Positions 26,695-36,585 of a DNA stretch of 64,000 nt are shown here, in pieces. The position numbers and the translations under genes were made by a program. The stretch is from Candidatus Nitrotoga sp. LAW. Its GTDB lineage: Bacteria; Pseudomonadota; Gammaproteobacteria; Burkholderiales; Gallionellaceae. How positions within the stretch are numbered: the stretch's first letter is position 1; every line of letters begins with the position of its first letter. Below the pieces are notes generated by a model that was not told the origin of the DNA, did no database searches, and saw only the letters and a program-made list of their open reading frames with translations. The stretch covers positions 40,474 through 104,473 of the forward strand of contig QFXI01000010.1 of NCBI GenBank assembly GCA_003402315.1. The letters are read 5' to 3'.

Positions 26695-27618
26695 TCAACT
26701 TTTTTTAGCCGCGAGGATAGCGCGATGGATGCTTAACGGTAGCAGGCTCGGCAGCATGCGTAATTTGGCAGAAAACGAGCCGTGGCCCGCAAGTAGCGCC
26801 TTACGGAAGATAGGCCGCGCATTTTCGATGTCACCCTGCCAGTGTAGGGCATTACCTTGCTGGATCAATTTATCCCAAGTAAGAGAGTCAATTCTATCTG
26901 GCCCAAGCTGCTTTGCAATTTCGGGATGTCGGCGAAAAAATAGTTGTTTCGCCCTAAAGGTATCGAGCGCAGCTAACGCCTGGTTCCGGGTAGCCTGCAC
27001 ACCATCGTGGTGGTGATACCGGGCGAGCACCTCGGGCACGCGGATAATCGTGCCGGTGACAGATACTTCCATCCAGAGCAGATAATCCTCGGCAATGGTG
27101 AGACTGGTGTTGAATCCACCTGCTCCGATAATAGCGTTACGCTTAGTGAGGCAGGCATGGATAGGCCAGCGGCAACCCTCCAGCAAGGTGGCGACCTTGT
27201 CCGGGTTTTCATAATCAGGTGGGACGAATGGCTCTCCGCGCGGCCCGGGCAAACCCAGGTTTTGCCACCCACAATAAGCGAGAACGGCCTTGGAATCAGA
27301 AGCTAACGCCGTATGCATTTTCTCCAGGAACGTAGCGCTCCAAGTATCGTCGCTGTCGAGAAAAGCGATGAAGGCGCCACGCGCTTCCCTCAGCCCTAAG
27401 TTACGCGCGCGGCTTACACCACGTTCCGACAGGTTAAGCACCCTAAGACGGGGGTCGTAGACTGCACCGAGGATTTCAGGTGTACGATCGGTGGAGCCGT
27501 TGTCCACCACGATAAGCTCAAAATCGCCAAAAGTTTGCGTCAGCACACTGTCGATGGCGGCCTGAATATGCCGCATGCCGTTGTAACAGGGCATGATGAT
27601 GGAAACGGTAGGATTCAT
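26695..27618 (-). CDS. GT2 family glycosyltransferase
   Basis: A 307-residue GT-A enzyme: SIIMPCYNGMRHIQAAIDSV, VVDNGSTDRTPEI, and FIAFLDSDDTW for the metal/nucleotide-sugar site. The C-terminal 100 residues are helical, without a clear membrane segment. It lies 60 nt after the GT4 gene upstream and 7 nt before the deacetylase gene. Specificity is unknown. Confidence 0.9.
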   Translation of the reverse strand: MNPTVSIIMPCYNGMRHIQAAIDSVLTQTFGDFELIVVDNGSTDRTPEILGAVYDPRLRVLNLSERGVSRARNLGLREARGAFIAFLDSDDTWSATFLEKMHTALASDSKAVLAYCGWQNLGLPGPRGEPFVPPDYENPDKVATLLEGCRWPIHACLTKRNAIIGAGGFNTSLTIAEDYLLWMEVSVTGTIIRVPEVLARYHHHDGVQATRNQALAALDTFRAKQLFFRRHPEIAKQLGPDRIDSLTWDKLIQQGNALHWQGDIENARPIFRKALLAGHGSFSAKLRMLPSLLPLSIHRAILAAKKS

Positions 27619-27678
27619 GACTGATCGGCGCTGTGATGCAGGTTATAAGGAATGGGGTCGATCATTGCCTGATTCTAC

Positions 27679-28998
27679 TCATTTTAAATAGTTGGTCCAT
27701 TGCAAAAACCTATTTTTGAGCCGGGTCTGCAAGTGGGCGCGCTGATCCAATTGCGCTGCCCTATCATGAGCTTCACGAATTTTCTTCAATAAACCCAATA
27801 CAAAATCGGCTGCGGAGGCTTTTTCACCTGTACGGGTTTTATGCAGCACGCTTTCGGTTATAGCGAGAAACCCTTTGGCATATGCCTGTGCGGAATACTT
27901 ATCAAGCACGCTTTGCCTACCCCGTTGCCCCAGCATTTCAGCTAGTGCTCCATCATGTAGCACACGCAACACGGCCTGTGCACAGGCGCCTTCGTCTCCC
28001 AATGGTACCAGCAGACCATCTATTTCGTGCTCGATGCATTCACGCAAGCCAACGCAATCCATTGCAACCACGGGCTTGTTTAATGACATAGCTTCAAGCG
28101 CCGCCAAGCCCTGTCCCTCAAATATCGCCGTGGAGAGAAATACATTACTTTGCGCCAGCAAGGCGGGCACATCGCTTCTTGCCCCTAATACAAATACCCG
28201 ACCATCCAGCCCCAGCTCTTTGATCTGCTTGGGTAGTGCCTCCGCCAATTCACGGGCTTCGACCGGCCCAACAATAACAAAACAAACGCTTGCATGCGTA
28301 TCCACCACACGTCTAGCCACCCGAACAAATGTGGCGAAGTCTTTTTGTGCCGAGATGCGCCCCACACCCAATACAAGCGGGACATTTGCGGGCAATCCCA
28401 ACTCTCCACGAAGGGATTTACACGGCTGCCGCGCGCGGATACCCAGGTCGTCAACATCGATACCGTTATATAGCGTGCTGACTTTCTCCGAAGGAAGCCA
28501 TTCCAACAAGCTGGCCCGCACATCCTCTGAGACCGCGATGACATGATGGCCCAGCTCGCCCAACAACCACGCGTAAGCGGCAGACCCCATAAAACGAATA
28601 TAGCGCTCCAAATCGACTTCAAAGGGGGCATGGATATGCCAGACCACAGGCACATTCGCCTTGCAGGCAGCGATGGCTCCATCGATAAGGTGACCTGTAT
28701 TCAGGTGAATAAGGTCAAAATCACCCTCGCGCAACCAGCTTTCGATCATCTCCGCGCGGGTAGCCGCATACGCTAGATAAGCCAGCTCGGCAGGCTTGCT
28801 TGGCCCGGTACAACATCCCAAAAGGGCAACCCGGTAAGGCACGCCCAGTTCATCCAGCGCTTGGGTAACATCGCCCCGGTCGGGTACCAAAGCGCTGACA
28901 TCTGCCCCGAGTTGGCGCAAAGCACACAGCAGGGTCAGGGTGGTGCGGTCCACTCCGTTGACCAAATTTGAATAATGAAAAACATGCAGGATTTTCAT
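27679..28998 (-). CDS. GT4 family glycosyltransferase
   Basis: This 439-residue GT-B protein has the N-terminal MKILHVFHYSNLVNGVDRTT, the donor-side strand LVLGVGRISAQKDFATF and the E-x7-E motif EGQGLAALEAMSLNKP. It starts within an ATGA overlap of the upstream gene. The C-terminal extension of about 40 residues is charged and helical. Cytoplasmic, retaining glycosyl transfer is expected. Donor and acceptor are not readable from the sequence. Confidence 0.91.
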   Translation of the reverse strand: MKILHVFHYSNLVNGVDRTTLTLLCALRQLGADVSALVPDRGDVTQALDELGVPYRVALLGCCTGPSKPAELAYLAYAATRAEMIESWLREGDFDLIHLNTGHLIDGAIAACKANVPVVWHIHAPFEVDLERYIRFMGSAAYAWLLGELGHHVIAVSEDVRASLLEWLPSEKVSTLYNGIDVDDLGIRARQPCKSLRGELGLPANVPLVLGVGRISAQKDFATFVRVARRVVDTHASVCFVIVGPVEARELAEALPKQIKELGLDGRVFVLGARSDVPALLAQSNVFLSTAIFEGQGLAALEAMSLNKPVVAMDCVGLRECIEHEIDGLLVPLGDEGACAQAVLRVLHDGALAEMLGQRGRQSVLDKYSAQAYAKGFLAITESVLHKTRTGEKASAADFVLGLLKKIREAHDRAAQLDQRAHLQTRLKNRFLQWTNYLK

Positions 28999-31088
28999 GT
29001 GTACAGCCTTATGGCCTTACGGAATTTAGTATAACCACGCAACAATAAACGCCAAGGGCCACACAGTGAAGTAACTAAAGCATTGCGTTTGCGAAGCACA
29101 CCGATTGCAGTGGCTGGATAGTGTACAAGAAGATATTTAAACACGGGGCGAAATAACGCCATGCGTGAAAAGCAAACAACAAACTCCGCTATCAAAGAGG
29201 CATTTCCCGGGTGGATGCACAATTTATTTTCCAGAAAACGGGCATCAAGTTCGCGCACTCGTTGCAACCCTTGAGTGGCCGATAATTGCGGCCAAACCCA
29301 AGAGGCGGGAATACTGCCCAAGCCCGTGTCCAGATACCACGTAACCAAACGCCGTATCAGGGCATCCATAATATTGTTGGCGAGCCCAACCTTAGGGACA
29401 AACTCAACATTACGTAGGGGTAATACCAACGGTTCAGTACAGCTTAAAAGGCTGCGGGCAATCGCCCAACTTGTTACCGGCACAATTTCCCCAATGGCAA
29501 GCGGGAGGGCACAGGTCAATTTGCGCCGGAACACCATACAACTCAAGTTACCCCTGTCTCTGCCCAACAAGGTCTGCCGTGCCCAGAACGGCTCAGGGCT
29601 GGGGTCTTTGACGGCGTTACCATTGCAATCAAGCGCGTCCGGATAATACACATCCGAAGGTGCGTAGACCAGCGATAGCTTCGCGTCTGACTGCAATGCG
29701 GCCAGGCTTTGCGCAAGAAATTGGGGATGATGCCGGCATCCCGCTGCAGCACAGGCAATGAACTCGCAACGTGTCTCCGACAATGCTTGATGCCAAGCCT
29801 GGGTGATTACAGCGGCTGTCGGCAAAACGCGCAGCCTGGGGTGCAGCAATGAAGCAGGTACGTTCGCTGCTGTGCCATCCGTGGAAAAAACAATAATCTC
29901 GGCATTCTCCGGCAAGCCATCAAGGCTGACTCGGACGCGGTCTATCAGTTCGTGATCCCCTGCTTGGGTAGGGATGAGTAAAGCCAGTCCAGGGGAAGGG
30001 GCAATTGTCGGAACAGGATTTACAATTTTATCGGGAGCCACCACCATGCGGCCCGCCTTGCCAAGAACTAATTGCCCAAGCCAGAAAAAGCCATCCCGCC
30101 TTAATAAATCAGCCAACTGTTCTGCATAATCTTGTTCATTGCATAACCAGTTTACGCAAGCGGCTTCCAGATCAGAAACAAGCCCACGCGCCGCAAGCTC
30201 ACGCCATCGGAGTAAAGCTGGACTAGGTGCAGGATCAGACAGCAGGTGCGAGACTCTCTCGTCAAACCAGCTCCCAGCGGGAAAAGTCCGAACCAAAGCC
30301 AACGCAAGCTGGTTTGCACGATTACTATCCTGTGCCGTCATCTTCATAAAGCCCTTAGCCCGGATGCTCATGCAATCTTCCGTCTGCGGGCCCGCGTTGC
30401 CATGTGTGGCACCGCTCGGATTCAATCGCCAGCGGGTCAGCAGGTACGGCAGGTTAGTCATGCGATGCCCTGCGAGCAGAAGATTAAAAAACAGGCCGTA
30501 GTCCATACATCCTCGCCTGATCTTGTTGTCATAAGCGCCACAAGCCAGGATGATTTCTTTGCGTGCCATGATAGTAGGATGATGCATGGCGAAATAAGCG
30601 AACATGAGGGTAAACAGATTATTCGGGTCAGTGGGCTGTCGGTCTATTCCCAGAATGTCACCTTGGGTATTCATGGTGAACCATTGGCTACCTACCGCTG
30701 CGATATCTGCATGCTGATCCAGATAATCTGCCTGGATGGCCAGCCGCTCAGGCACCATGGTGTCATCACTGTCGAGGATCGCAACATAGGGTGCGCGGGC
30801 AAGTTTCAAAGACTGGTTGGTAGCACCGCCGATCCCCTGATTTTCCTGCCGGTAAACAACCACACGAGCGTCTTGGTCGGCGTAATGTTTCATGATCTCT
30901 GGTGACTGGTCGGTACTGCCATCATCCACCAAGATGAGTTCCAGGTCAGGCATGGTTTGCGCCAACACGCTTTCGATGGCTTCACTAACATAAGCCGCAC
31001 AGTTATAGGCGGCCATCAACACGCTTACACGGGGGTTAGAATCGCCTGCCCATTGCGGCGAATCAGGTGTTTCAGCTTGCGGCTTCAT
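28995..31088 (-). CDS. Large GT2 glycosyltransferase with a second, degenerate GT-A-like region
   Basis: The 697-residue protein has a complete GT2 domain in residues 18-270 (RVSVLMAAYNCAAYVSEAIE, LVDDGSTDQSPEI, AILDSDDTM). After a helical linker, residues about 365-560 look like another GT-A fold (LALLIPTQAGDHELIDRV, AEIIVFSTDGTAANVP), but the acidic DxD position reads CAAAGC. The second half may be an inactive binding or structural domain; this is inference. It overlaps the genes on both sides (17 bp upstream, 4 bp downstream). Confidence 0.85.
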   Translation of the reverse strand: MKPQAETPDSPQWAGDSNPRVSVLMAAYNCAAYVSEAIESVLAQTMPDLELILVDDGSTDQSPEIMKHYADQDARVVVYRQENQGIGGATNQSLKLARAPYVAILDSDDTMVPERLAIQADYLDQHADIAAVGSQWFTMNTQGDILGIDRQPTDPNNLFTLMFAYFAMHHPTIMARKEIILACGAYDNKIRRGCMDYGLFFNLLLAGHRMTNLPYLLTRWRLNPSGATHGNAGPQTEDCMSIRAKGFMKMTAQDSNRANQLALALVRTFPAGSWFDERVSHLLSDPAPSPALLRWRELAARGLVSDLEAACVNWLCNEQDYAEQLADLLRRDGFFWLGQLVLGKAGRMVVAPDKIVNPVPTIAPSPGLALLIPTQAGDHELIDRVRVSLDGLPENAEIIVFSTDGTAANVPASLLHPRLRVLPTAAVITQAWHQALSETRCEFIACAAAGCRHHPQFLAQSLAALQSDAKLSLVYAPSDVYYPDALDCNGNAVKDPSPEPFWARQTLLGRDRGNLSCMVFRRKLTCALPLAIGEIVPVTSWAIARSLLSCTEPLVLPLRNVEFVPKVGLANNIMDALIRRLVTWYLDTGLGSIPASWVWPQLSATQGLQRVRELDARFLENKLCIHPGNASLIAEFVVCFSRMALFRPVFKYLLVHYPATAIGVLRKRNALVTSLCGPWRLLLRGYTKFRKAIRLYT

Positions 31089-32088
31089 CCGGCTTCGCTA
31101 TGAGCTTCTTTCTGACAGAGGAAGGGCAATCACCAAAACGGCGGCAAAGGTAATCCATAACGCCGTAAAGCTGTGCCTGATAATAAGGCTGATGCCGCCG
31201 CCGGTTTATCTCACGGACATAGCGCGTGGTTTCCCAATAGAGGCGCTGAACGAATCCATATTTACCAGGCTCACCTAGCGAAAAGCCGGGAAGTAGTTGC
31301 CGCAAAATTTTTTGCGCAACCCGCATGCGCCCGCGCAAAGAAAGATGCCTGCGCGCCCAAAGCAACTCATTCCGGATCATGAAATACTTCCACAATGGCG
31401 ATTCTGCGCCACCGAACGATGCTGAAACTTTATGCCACAATTTGGCACCTGGTACGGAGTAAGAGGGATAACCAGCCCGCCTTGCCCGATAGCACCAGTC
31501 CATCTCCTCAAAGTTCAGAAAAAATGCCTCTTCCATCATTCCTATTTTTTGAACCATCTCAACACGACAGAACAAAGCACACCCAATGACATAATCTACC
31601 TCAAAGGGCTGAGCACACAACGCCCCAGTATCGCGTTCCCCCTGACCAATGAACATGATCTCCGAGGCGCTTCTATCCCATTTACCACCCAACGTCCAAA
31701 TAATGTCCGGTTGGGAATAGTAATAACTTTTAGCACCGAAAATACCTGCCGCCGGATAAGCGGAAGCCGCATCAATAAATGCGTTTAAAATGTCCGGATC
31801 CACAACCGTGTCATTATTAAGCAACAAAATGAACGCGGGTTGTTCGCTCAATGCATGCGCTATCCCGGCATTATTTCCACCAGCGTAACCGAGATTTTTT
31901 CCAGTTTCCAACAGTTCCACATCAGGAAACACCTGCCGGATCTGCGCCACGGATCCATCGCTGGAACCATTATCGACAACCAGTATGCGAAAGTTGGGAT
32001 AGTTGATTTTCTGAACCGATTGCAAGCATTCGAGTGTGTCCTGCCATCCGTTCCAGTTGAGGATGATGATGGTGATAAGAGGGTTCAT
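31072..32088 (-). CDS. GT2 family glycosyltransferase (rhamnosyltransferase-like, COG1216 type)
   Basis: The start at 32088 gives an ATGA overlap with the upstream GT4 gene. The 338-residue protein shows TIIILNWNGWQDTLECLQSV, VVDNGSSDGS and LLLNNDTVVD, where NND replaces the usual DxD as in many COG1216 members. LNFEEMDWCYRARRAGY is the acceptor-side motif typical of this group. Those features are common in rhamnosyltransferases, but the sugar is not proven. Confidence 0.9.
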   Translation of the reverse strand: MNPLITIIILNWNGWQDTLECLQSVQKINYPNFRILVVDNGSSDGSVAQIRQVFPDVELLETGKNLGYAGGNNAGIAHALSEQPAFILLLNNDTVVDPDILNAFIDAASAYPAAGIFGAKSYYYSQPDIIWTLGGKWDRSASEIMFIGQGERDTGALCAQPFEVDYVIGCALFCRVEMVQKIGMMEEAFFLNFEEMDWCYRARRAGYPSYSVPGAKLWHKVSASFGGAESPLWKYFMIRNELLWARRHLSLRGRMRVAQKILRQLLPGFSLGEPGKYGFVQRLYWETTRYVREINRRRHQPYYQAQLYGVMDYLCRRFGDCPSSVRKKLIAKPDEAAS

Positions 32089-33275
32089 GCTTGTGTAAAG
32101 CGCCAAGCGATATTCCGCATATACCAGCCCTTTATGCCCAACTTCAGTTTCCGATGTAATGGAATCTTGCGTGGCGGCACATGGAGAAGACCCTGCATGG
32201 CTGAATCTAGAAGCTGTTCTACTGCAGGCACCGAATAATGCTGCTTGATAAAATCATAGCCACGGCGAGCAACGCGGTCGTGTAATTCGGTATCGTCCAG
32301 CAAAGCGATAACTTGTGCGGCAAAAGTCTCGGCATCGTTACCGATGAGCAGATCTTCATCGGGCTGGAGCCCGAAACCCTCGGCACCGAACGAAGTTGTA
32401 ACTACTGGCAACCCATAAGACATAGCTTCGCCAACCTTGCCTTTCATGCCGCCACCGTAGCGCAGCGGGGCGACTGAGATATATGCACTTTGAAGATGCG
32501 GGGCGGTAACTGGTACATAGCCCAGCACATCCACGTGTTCGCTAGCTAGAGCTTGGATGGCCTGTGGAACGTTACTGCCAATGATCTTTAGTCGCGTTTG
32601 CGGATGGGTAGTGATAATGCGTGGCAAAATCTCCTGGCAGAAATACAACATGGCATCTATGTTGGGGTCGTGTTTGAAGCCGCCCACAAACAGCAATTCC
32701 CCATGATGGCGTTTCCCCCGGTCTGGAAAAGATGGGACGGTATGAATATTTGGCACAACTTCCACCCGCATTTGAGGCAGTTCCTGCAGGATCAGTTGTC
32801 GGTCATCATTGCTCACTGCAATGACCATATCAGCGCTTGCATATGCTGTCAGCTCCTGTGCTTTCATCTGTCGTGCCGCAGCCGCATCCTCGGTTTTTCC
32901 GGTCAACCTGGCTCGTGTCTCGAGGCGGTTGAAATGCACATCGACTGAATCCACCATAAGCCGGGCTTGTGGGCAGTAGCGCTCAAGCAGTCCTAGATAA
33001 TCTGAACGGGCCTGATGGTAAAACTCAAACCAGACAATATCTGGTTTGAAGTGCCTGAGCACGTGCGGCAAACCCACCTCGCCCAGCGTGATACCCGCTT
33101 GCTCAAGCTGCGCGCTAGCTTGATTGCGTGGCTGCGTGGTGCCATTCTCACTCAGGGCGCAGAAAAGAACCTTATGCTTGCTTGCAAGAAGCGAGAGCAA
33201 CGTGAAAAAACGAAGTTCACCGGAGGCTTCGTCGGGTTGGGGAAAAGAATATGCGATAACAAGTAATCTGGGCAT
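32085..33275 (-). CDS. GT4 family glycosyltransferase
   Basis: From ATG 33275 the protein is 396 residues, starting MPRLLVIAYSFPQPDEASGE. The frame is open to a TTG at 33344, but that extension reads as non-conserved. The donor-binding half has LLFVGGFKHDPNIDAMLYF and KGKVGEAMSYGLPVVTT. It is the most upstream gene of a run of overlapping genes that reaches down to 21875. No Shine-Dalgarno is obvious at either start. Confidence 0.88.
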   Translation of the reverse strand: MPRLLVIAYSFPQPDEASGELRFFTLLSLLASKHKVLFCALSENGTTQPRNQASAQLEQAGITLGEVGLPHVLRHFKPDIVWFEFYHQARSDYLGLLERYCPQARLMVDSVDVHFNRLETRARLTGKTEDAAAARQMKAQELTAYASADMVIAVSNDDRQLILQELPQMRVEVVPNIHTVPSFPDRGKRHHGELLFVGGFKHDPNIDAMLYFCQEILPRIITTHPQTRLKIIGSNVPQAIQALASEHVDVLGYVPVTAPHLQSAYISVAPLRYGGGMKGKVGEAMSYGLPVVTTSFGAEGFGLQPDEDLLIGNDAETFAAQVIALLDDTELHDRVARRGYDFIKQHYSVPAVEQLLDSAMQGLLHVPPRKIPLHRKLKLGIKGWYMRNIAWRFTQA

Positions 33276-33560
33276 AAGCGTGTTCGCGGTGGCTCTGTTT
33301 ATGAGGTTATTTTTGGTAAAATAAATATTCTTTAAAGTTTCCAATTAAGCTGTGTAGCATCGCTTTATTTGTGTTCACTGCTTGACAATACAATCCATAG
33401 AAGCGGTTTTAAGGCTTTGCATTAGAATGCATCTTGACTAACATGTGTTTGATATATGCAAATGTATATGCGAATGATTGTAAATTTCCAGTTGGTTTCC
33501 CATTTTCTGGATGGCGTTTCTATCAGAATCTTTTCATGTTTGACGAGGGTCGCAGACAGG
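33276..33560. other. A/T-rich gap, likely promoter region for the downstream glycosyltransferase run
   Basis: About 285 bases separate the GT4 gene at 33275 from the next upstream transferase. This is the longest break in the minus-strand run, so a promoter for the 33275-21875 transcription unit is likely here. TGTATATGC and TATATGC words occur near 33450-33470, but I cannot fix a promoter. Confidence 0.4.
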
Positions 33561-34916
33561 TTACGCCCTGATAAGATTGTTTAAATGCCCCAAGAGTTCT
33601 CTGGATAGATGCTTGCGCGTGTGCCGTGCAAGCCAAGCGTCCCGTTTATCGCGCTTGGCTTGCATGTCCCAAGAGGAAATGTTCACAATCGTATGGCGTA
33701 GCAGCTCGGCATTATTTTCGGGGATGATGGGACCGGCGTCTAGCTCGGTCACCGTATGGTCAATCTCACCGCCTATGCCATATACCAATACTGGTGTGCC
33801 TGAGGCCAGATATTCGTAAAGCTTGCCGGGCATATAACGTTCGAACGAAGGCGTGTTCAGGATCAGCAATGCATTGGCGTCGCGCATGGCTTGGAAGGCT
33901 TCGGGTTTCGGCACTACGTCGATGAGTTCGAGGATTTCCTGAAAGCGGAAGCGCTTGACCTGTTCTAGCGCACACTCGCTTTTTTGGCCAAAAAATTGAA
34001 GGCGCAGTCGTTGGCGCAGCTCGGGCGAGGCCACGAGAGCGTCCTGCAAAGTGTCCAGAAAAGGGCCGGGTAGGGTATGGTCGCCTAGGTTGCCGGCGAA
34101 AGTGAGGACGATCCGGCTCTCGTCTTTTGGGTGGCTATTGGAGAGACGAAGAGGTACATCGGCAGGCTCCCAGCCGTTGGGCACGACGGCGCACTTCCCG
34201 TCATCCAAGAAGGAATAATATCGTATCAGATGCTGGCGTTGCGACTCTGTAGTGAAGATAACCAGATCCGCTTGGCGAAGGCAGCGTTCCTCCCAACGTT
34301 GATCGTTATTACCCCATTTGACGAAATCGAACGGTGTTTGTGTCCATTCATCCCGGTATTCGAGTACCAAGCGAGCGCCATAGCGGCGCGCGGTGAGATA
34401 CGCTGCGACAAAGTTATGAAACGGTGGGCCAGAGGCCATCACCACGGTCGGTGGCGCGCTGTCTAAAAGTGCAATTGCCTGGAGATACCCTTCAACTCCA
34501 TGAATGAAGCCTCCATCTAGACGGGGAAGCCAAAAGGGCCGCGAAGGATATTCGAGTACCCGGGTAATGGTTACAGAGGAAGGAATCTGGCCCAGCAGAT
34601 AAATGCCGGCTGCCGATGACTTATAAGGGGTGGGGCCTGCGATTACGTTGACTTTCCAGTCAGCCATTGCTGCATAGCGTACTAGGGCGGTTGGGCGGTA
34701 GACACCACCGGAAATTAGCGGCGGGAAAAGCCAAGCGAACAATGCCAAGCGTGGCTCACCGGTGTTGGTTTTCTCAGCCGAGCTACCTATTAACAATGAA
34801 AGATGTAATTCAACATATCGTTTGGCAGCGCGCAACGCGTATGGACAGCGAATATTGCGTATACGCGATCTGGCGCGCCAATATTTCAGCCGCAAACGTT
34901 CAGTGATCTTAAACAT
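33561..34916 (-). CDS. GT4-like glycosyltransferase
   Basis: The likely start is ATG 34916 (MFKITERLRLKYWRAR), which overlaps the upstream GT2 gene by 8 bp; the frame continues to 34991 inside that gene. The 451-residue protein has the GT-B pattern: WLFPPLISGGVYRPTAL in the N-terminal half, LTFAGNLGDHTLPGPF for donor binding and PGKLYEYLASGTPVLV near the end. A basic N-terminal stretch of about 60 residues could be membrane-associated. Donor unknown. Confidence 0.88.
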   Translation of the reverse strand: MFKITERLRLKYWRARSRIRNIRCPYALRAAKRYVELHLSLLIGSSAEKTNTGEPRLALFAWLFPPLISGGVYRPTALVRYAAMADWKVNVIAGPTPYKSSAAGIYLLGQIPSSVTITRVLEYPSRPFWLPRLDGGFIHGVEGYLQAIALLDSAPPTVVMASGPPFHNFVAAYLTARRYGARLVLEYRDEWTQTPFDFVKWGNNDQRWEERCLRQADLVIFTTESQRQHLIRYYSFLDDGKCAVVPNGWEPADVPLRLSNSHPKDESRIVLTFAGNLGDHTLPGPFLDTLQDALVASPELRQRLRLQFFGQKSECALEQVKRFRFQEILELIDVVPKPEAFQAMRDANALLILNTPSFERYMPGKLYEYLASGTPVLVYGIGGEIDHTVTELDAGPIIPENNAELLRHTIVNISSWDMQAKRDKRDAWLARHTRKHLSRELLGHLNNLIRA

Positions 34917-35853
34917 GAGCGCGCCCAGCCATTTCGATTCGACGGTGCAGCCAGACGCGATAGGCGTGAAGGATAAACCACCATGCGGCACGTATTATTA
35001 CTGCCCTACTAATCGGGTAGGAATTAAATGGATACTCGCCATTGGCCCGGCCAAAGAACGCAGCCCAGAATGTACGAACTAGATTCGGGGCCGATATGGA
35101 CAGGGGCTGGAAAGGACTTTTCAGCTGGGAAAGGTAATACCCCTTGAGTTTGAGGAAAAGAATAAAGCTGCTCAAGGGCTTGGAGTAATTGGTACGCAGG
35201 TGAATCACCGGTGAGCGCGTAGTCACCATCAGCCGTAGGCCATGAAACATGATACGACGGCATAGATCGATTTCTTCTCCATAGGCAAAATATAAAGGGT
35301 CAAATCCGCCCACCTTTCTCAGAGCTCGGCTGGAAATGATCAATGCTGCGCCGAATAGCGTTTTCGTTTCAAATAGATTGGGGTAATCATTTTGCCCTAC
35401 GCAGAGGGTGGGGTAGCCGGCGGGCCCGAGTACGCCGCTAAGAAAACTGGGGTCGATCGACCTGCCATCAGGCGTAAGCTGGATAGAGTTGAGTGCGCCT
35501 ATGCTGTTATCGGAATCGAAAACCGACAAATAATTTCGCAGACAATCCGGGGGTAGACGAACATCTGGATTGATGATGAAAACGTAATCTGCTAATTTAT
35601 CGAGGGCAATTCTTATGCCTTCGTTGTTACCCCCGGCGTACCCGATATTTATCGGGAGTTGAAGAAACTCTGAATCCGGAAGTTTTTTTGCCAATTCGAT
35701 ACCACTTCCATCGGTAGATGCATTATCAATGACAAGCAAACGAAAATTCGGGTAATCAAGACAACGCACTGACTCAATACAGCCGATAGTGTCATTGAGT
35801 GAGCAATAATTTAGTATCAAAACATAAACAAGGGGATTATGGACTTCAGTCAT
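34909..35853 (-). CDS. GT2 family glycosyltransferase (COG1216 type)
   Basis: A 314-residue GT-A protein: YVLILNYCSLNDTIGCIESV, VIDNASTDGSG and VFIINPDVRLPPD, where NPD stands for the DxD motif. The acceptor motif FAYGEEIDLCRRIMFHG is present. It starts 1 nt after the methyltransferase stop, so the two are almost certainly translated together. It resembles the gene at 31072 in motif layout. Specificity unknown. Confidence 0.9.
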   Translation of the reverse strand: MTEVHNPLVYVLILNYCSLNDTIGCIESVRCLDYPNFRLLVIDNASTDGSGIELAKKLPDSEFLQLPINIGYAGGNNEGIRIALDKLADYVFIINPDVRLPPDCLRNYLSVFDSDNSIGALNSIQLTPDGRSIDPSFLSGVLGPAGYPTLCVGQNDYPNLFETKTLFGAALIISSRALRKVGGFDPLYFAYGEEIDLCRRIMFHGLRLMVTTRSPVIHLRTNYSKPLSSFILFLKLKGYYLSQLKSPFQPLSISAPNLVRTFWAAFFGRANGEYPFNSYPISRAVIIRAAWWFILHAYRVWLHRRIEMAGRAHV

Positions 35854-35854
35854 G

Positions 35855-36541
35855 CTAGTTTTTAGTCCCTACAAGCACGAACTGATAACCGAGAAATTCT
35901 CTGATCCAAGACCAATTTTCAAAACGTACAAGGTGACGCTGAGCGAAACGGTTAAGGGGGGTGTCGGGGATATCATTGATACGTAAATGAGCCGACAATG
36001 AAACTAAGTGTAGTCCGCTATCCGCAAGCAAACCACGTGCATCCGTGCTGGTAAACCAGCGTAGATGAGTGCGATCAAATACGCCCCGCCCGATCCGGGG
36101 GAAGGTGCCATGCAGGAATATCGAATTCAGCGAAGAAATATGTCGGATGTTGGGGACGCTTATAATAGCCGTTCCTCCGGGCTTCAAATGTCCCACCGCC
36201 TGACGCAAAACTTTCCACGGGTCTACGAGATGTTCTAGAATATCGGCGAAGATCATGCAATCGAAAACTGAGCCGGAAAAATGTGATTGCCAGTCAAACT
36301 GGTTCAAATCACCTTGGATGACCTGATCCAATCTGTCTAATGCTTCTTTACAGAAGGTTTCGTCAAACTCAACTCCCTCCACAACACGATTCGGCACCAT
36401 CGCGCGTAATGCTGCGCCAAGCGTACCATTGCTACAACCCACGTCGAGTATATGCAGGGCACTTTGGGGTACTTTGGCTATGATATCCGGCCTTGCGCTC
36501 GTATAGGCATGTCTAGTACTAATAGTATTGTTTTGTCTCAT
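35855..36541 (-). CDS. SAM-dependent methyltransferase (class I, Methyltransf_23-like)
   Basis: The 228-residue protein has motif I LDVGCSNGTLG at about 32-42, an acidic post-I VEFDE, and the IFADILEHLVDPWKVL stretch followed by GGTAIISVPNIRHISSL, typical of class I methyltransferases that modify sugars. In a Wzm/Wzt locus such enzymes can methylate or cap the non-reducing end of the polymer. That capping role is inference. It lies 44 bp downstream of the complete Wzt gene. Confidence 0.88.
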   Translation of the reverse strand: MRQNNTISTRHAYTSARPDIIAKVPQSALHILDVGCSNGTLGAALRAMVPNRVVEGVEFDETFCKEALDRLDQVIQGDLNQFDWQSHFSGSVFDCMIFADILEHLVDPWKVLRQAVGHLKPGGTAIISVPNIRHISSLNSIFLHGTFPRIGRGVFDRTHLRWFTSTDARGLLADSGLHLVSLSAHLRINDIPDTPLNRFAQRHLVRFENWSWIREFLGYQFVLVGTKN

Positions 36542-36585
36542 TTGCGTGAACTTTTTTATTATAATATTTAATAGATGCCAATAAT

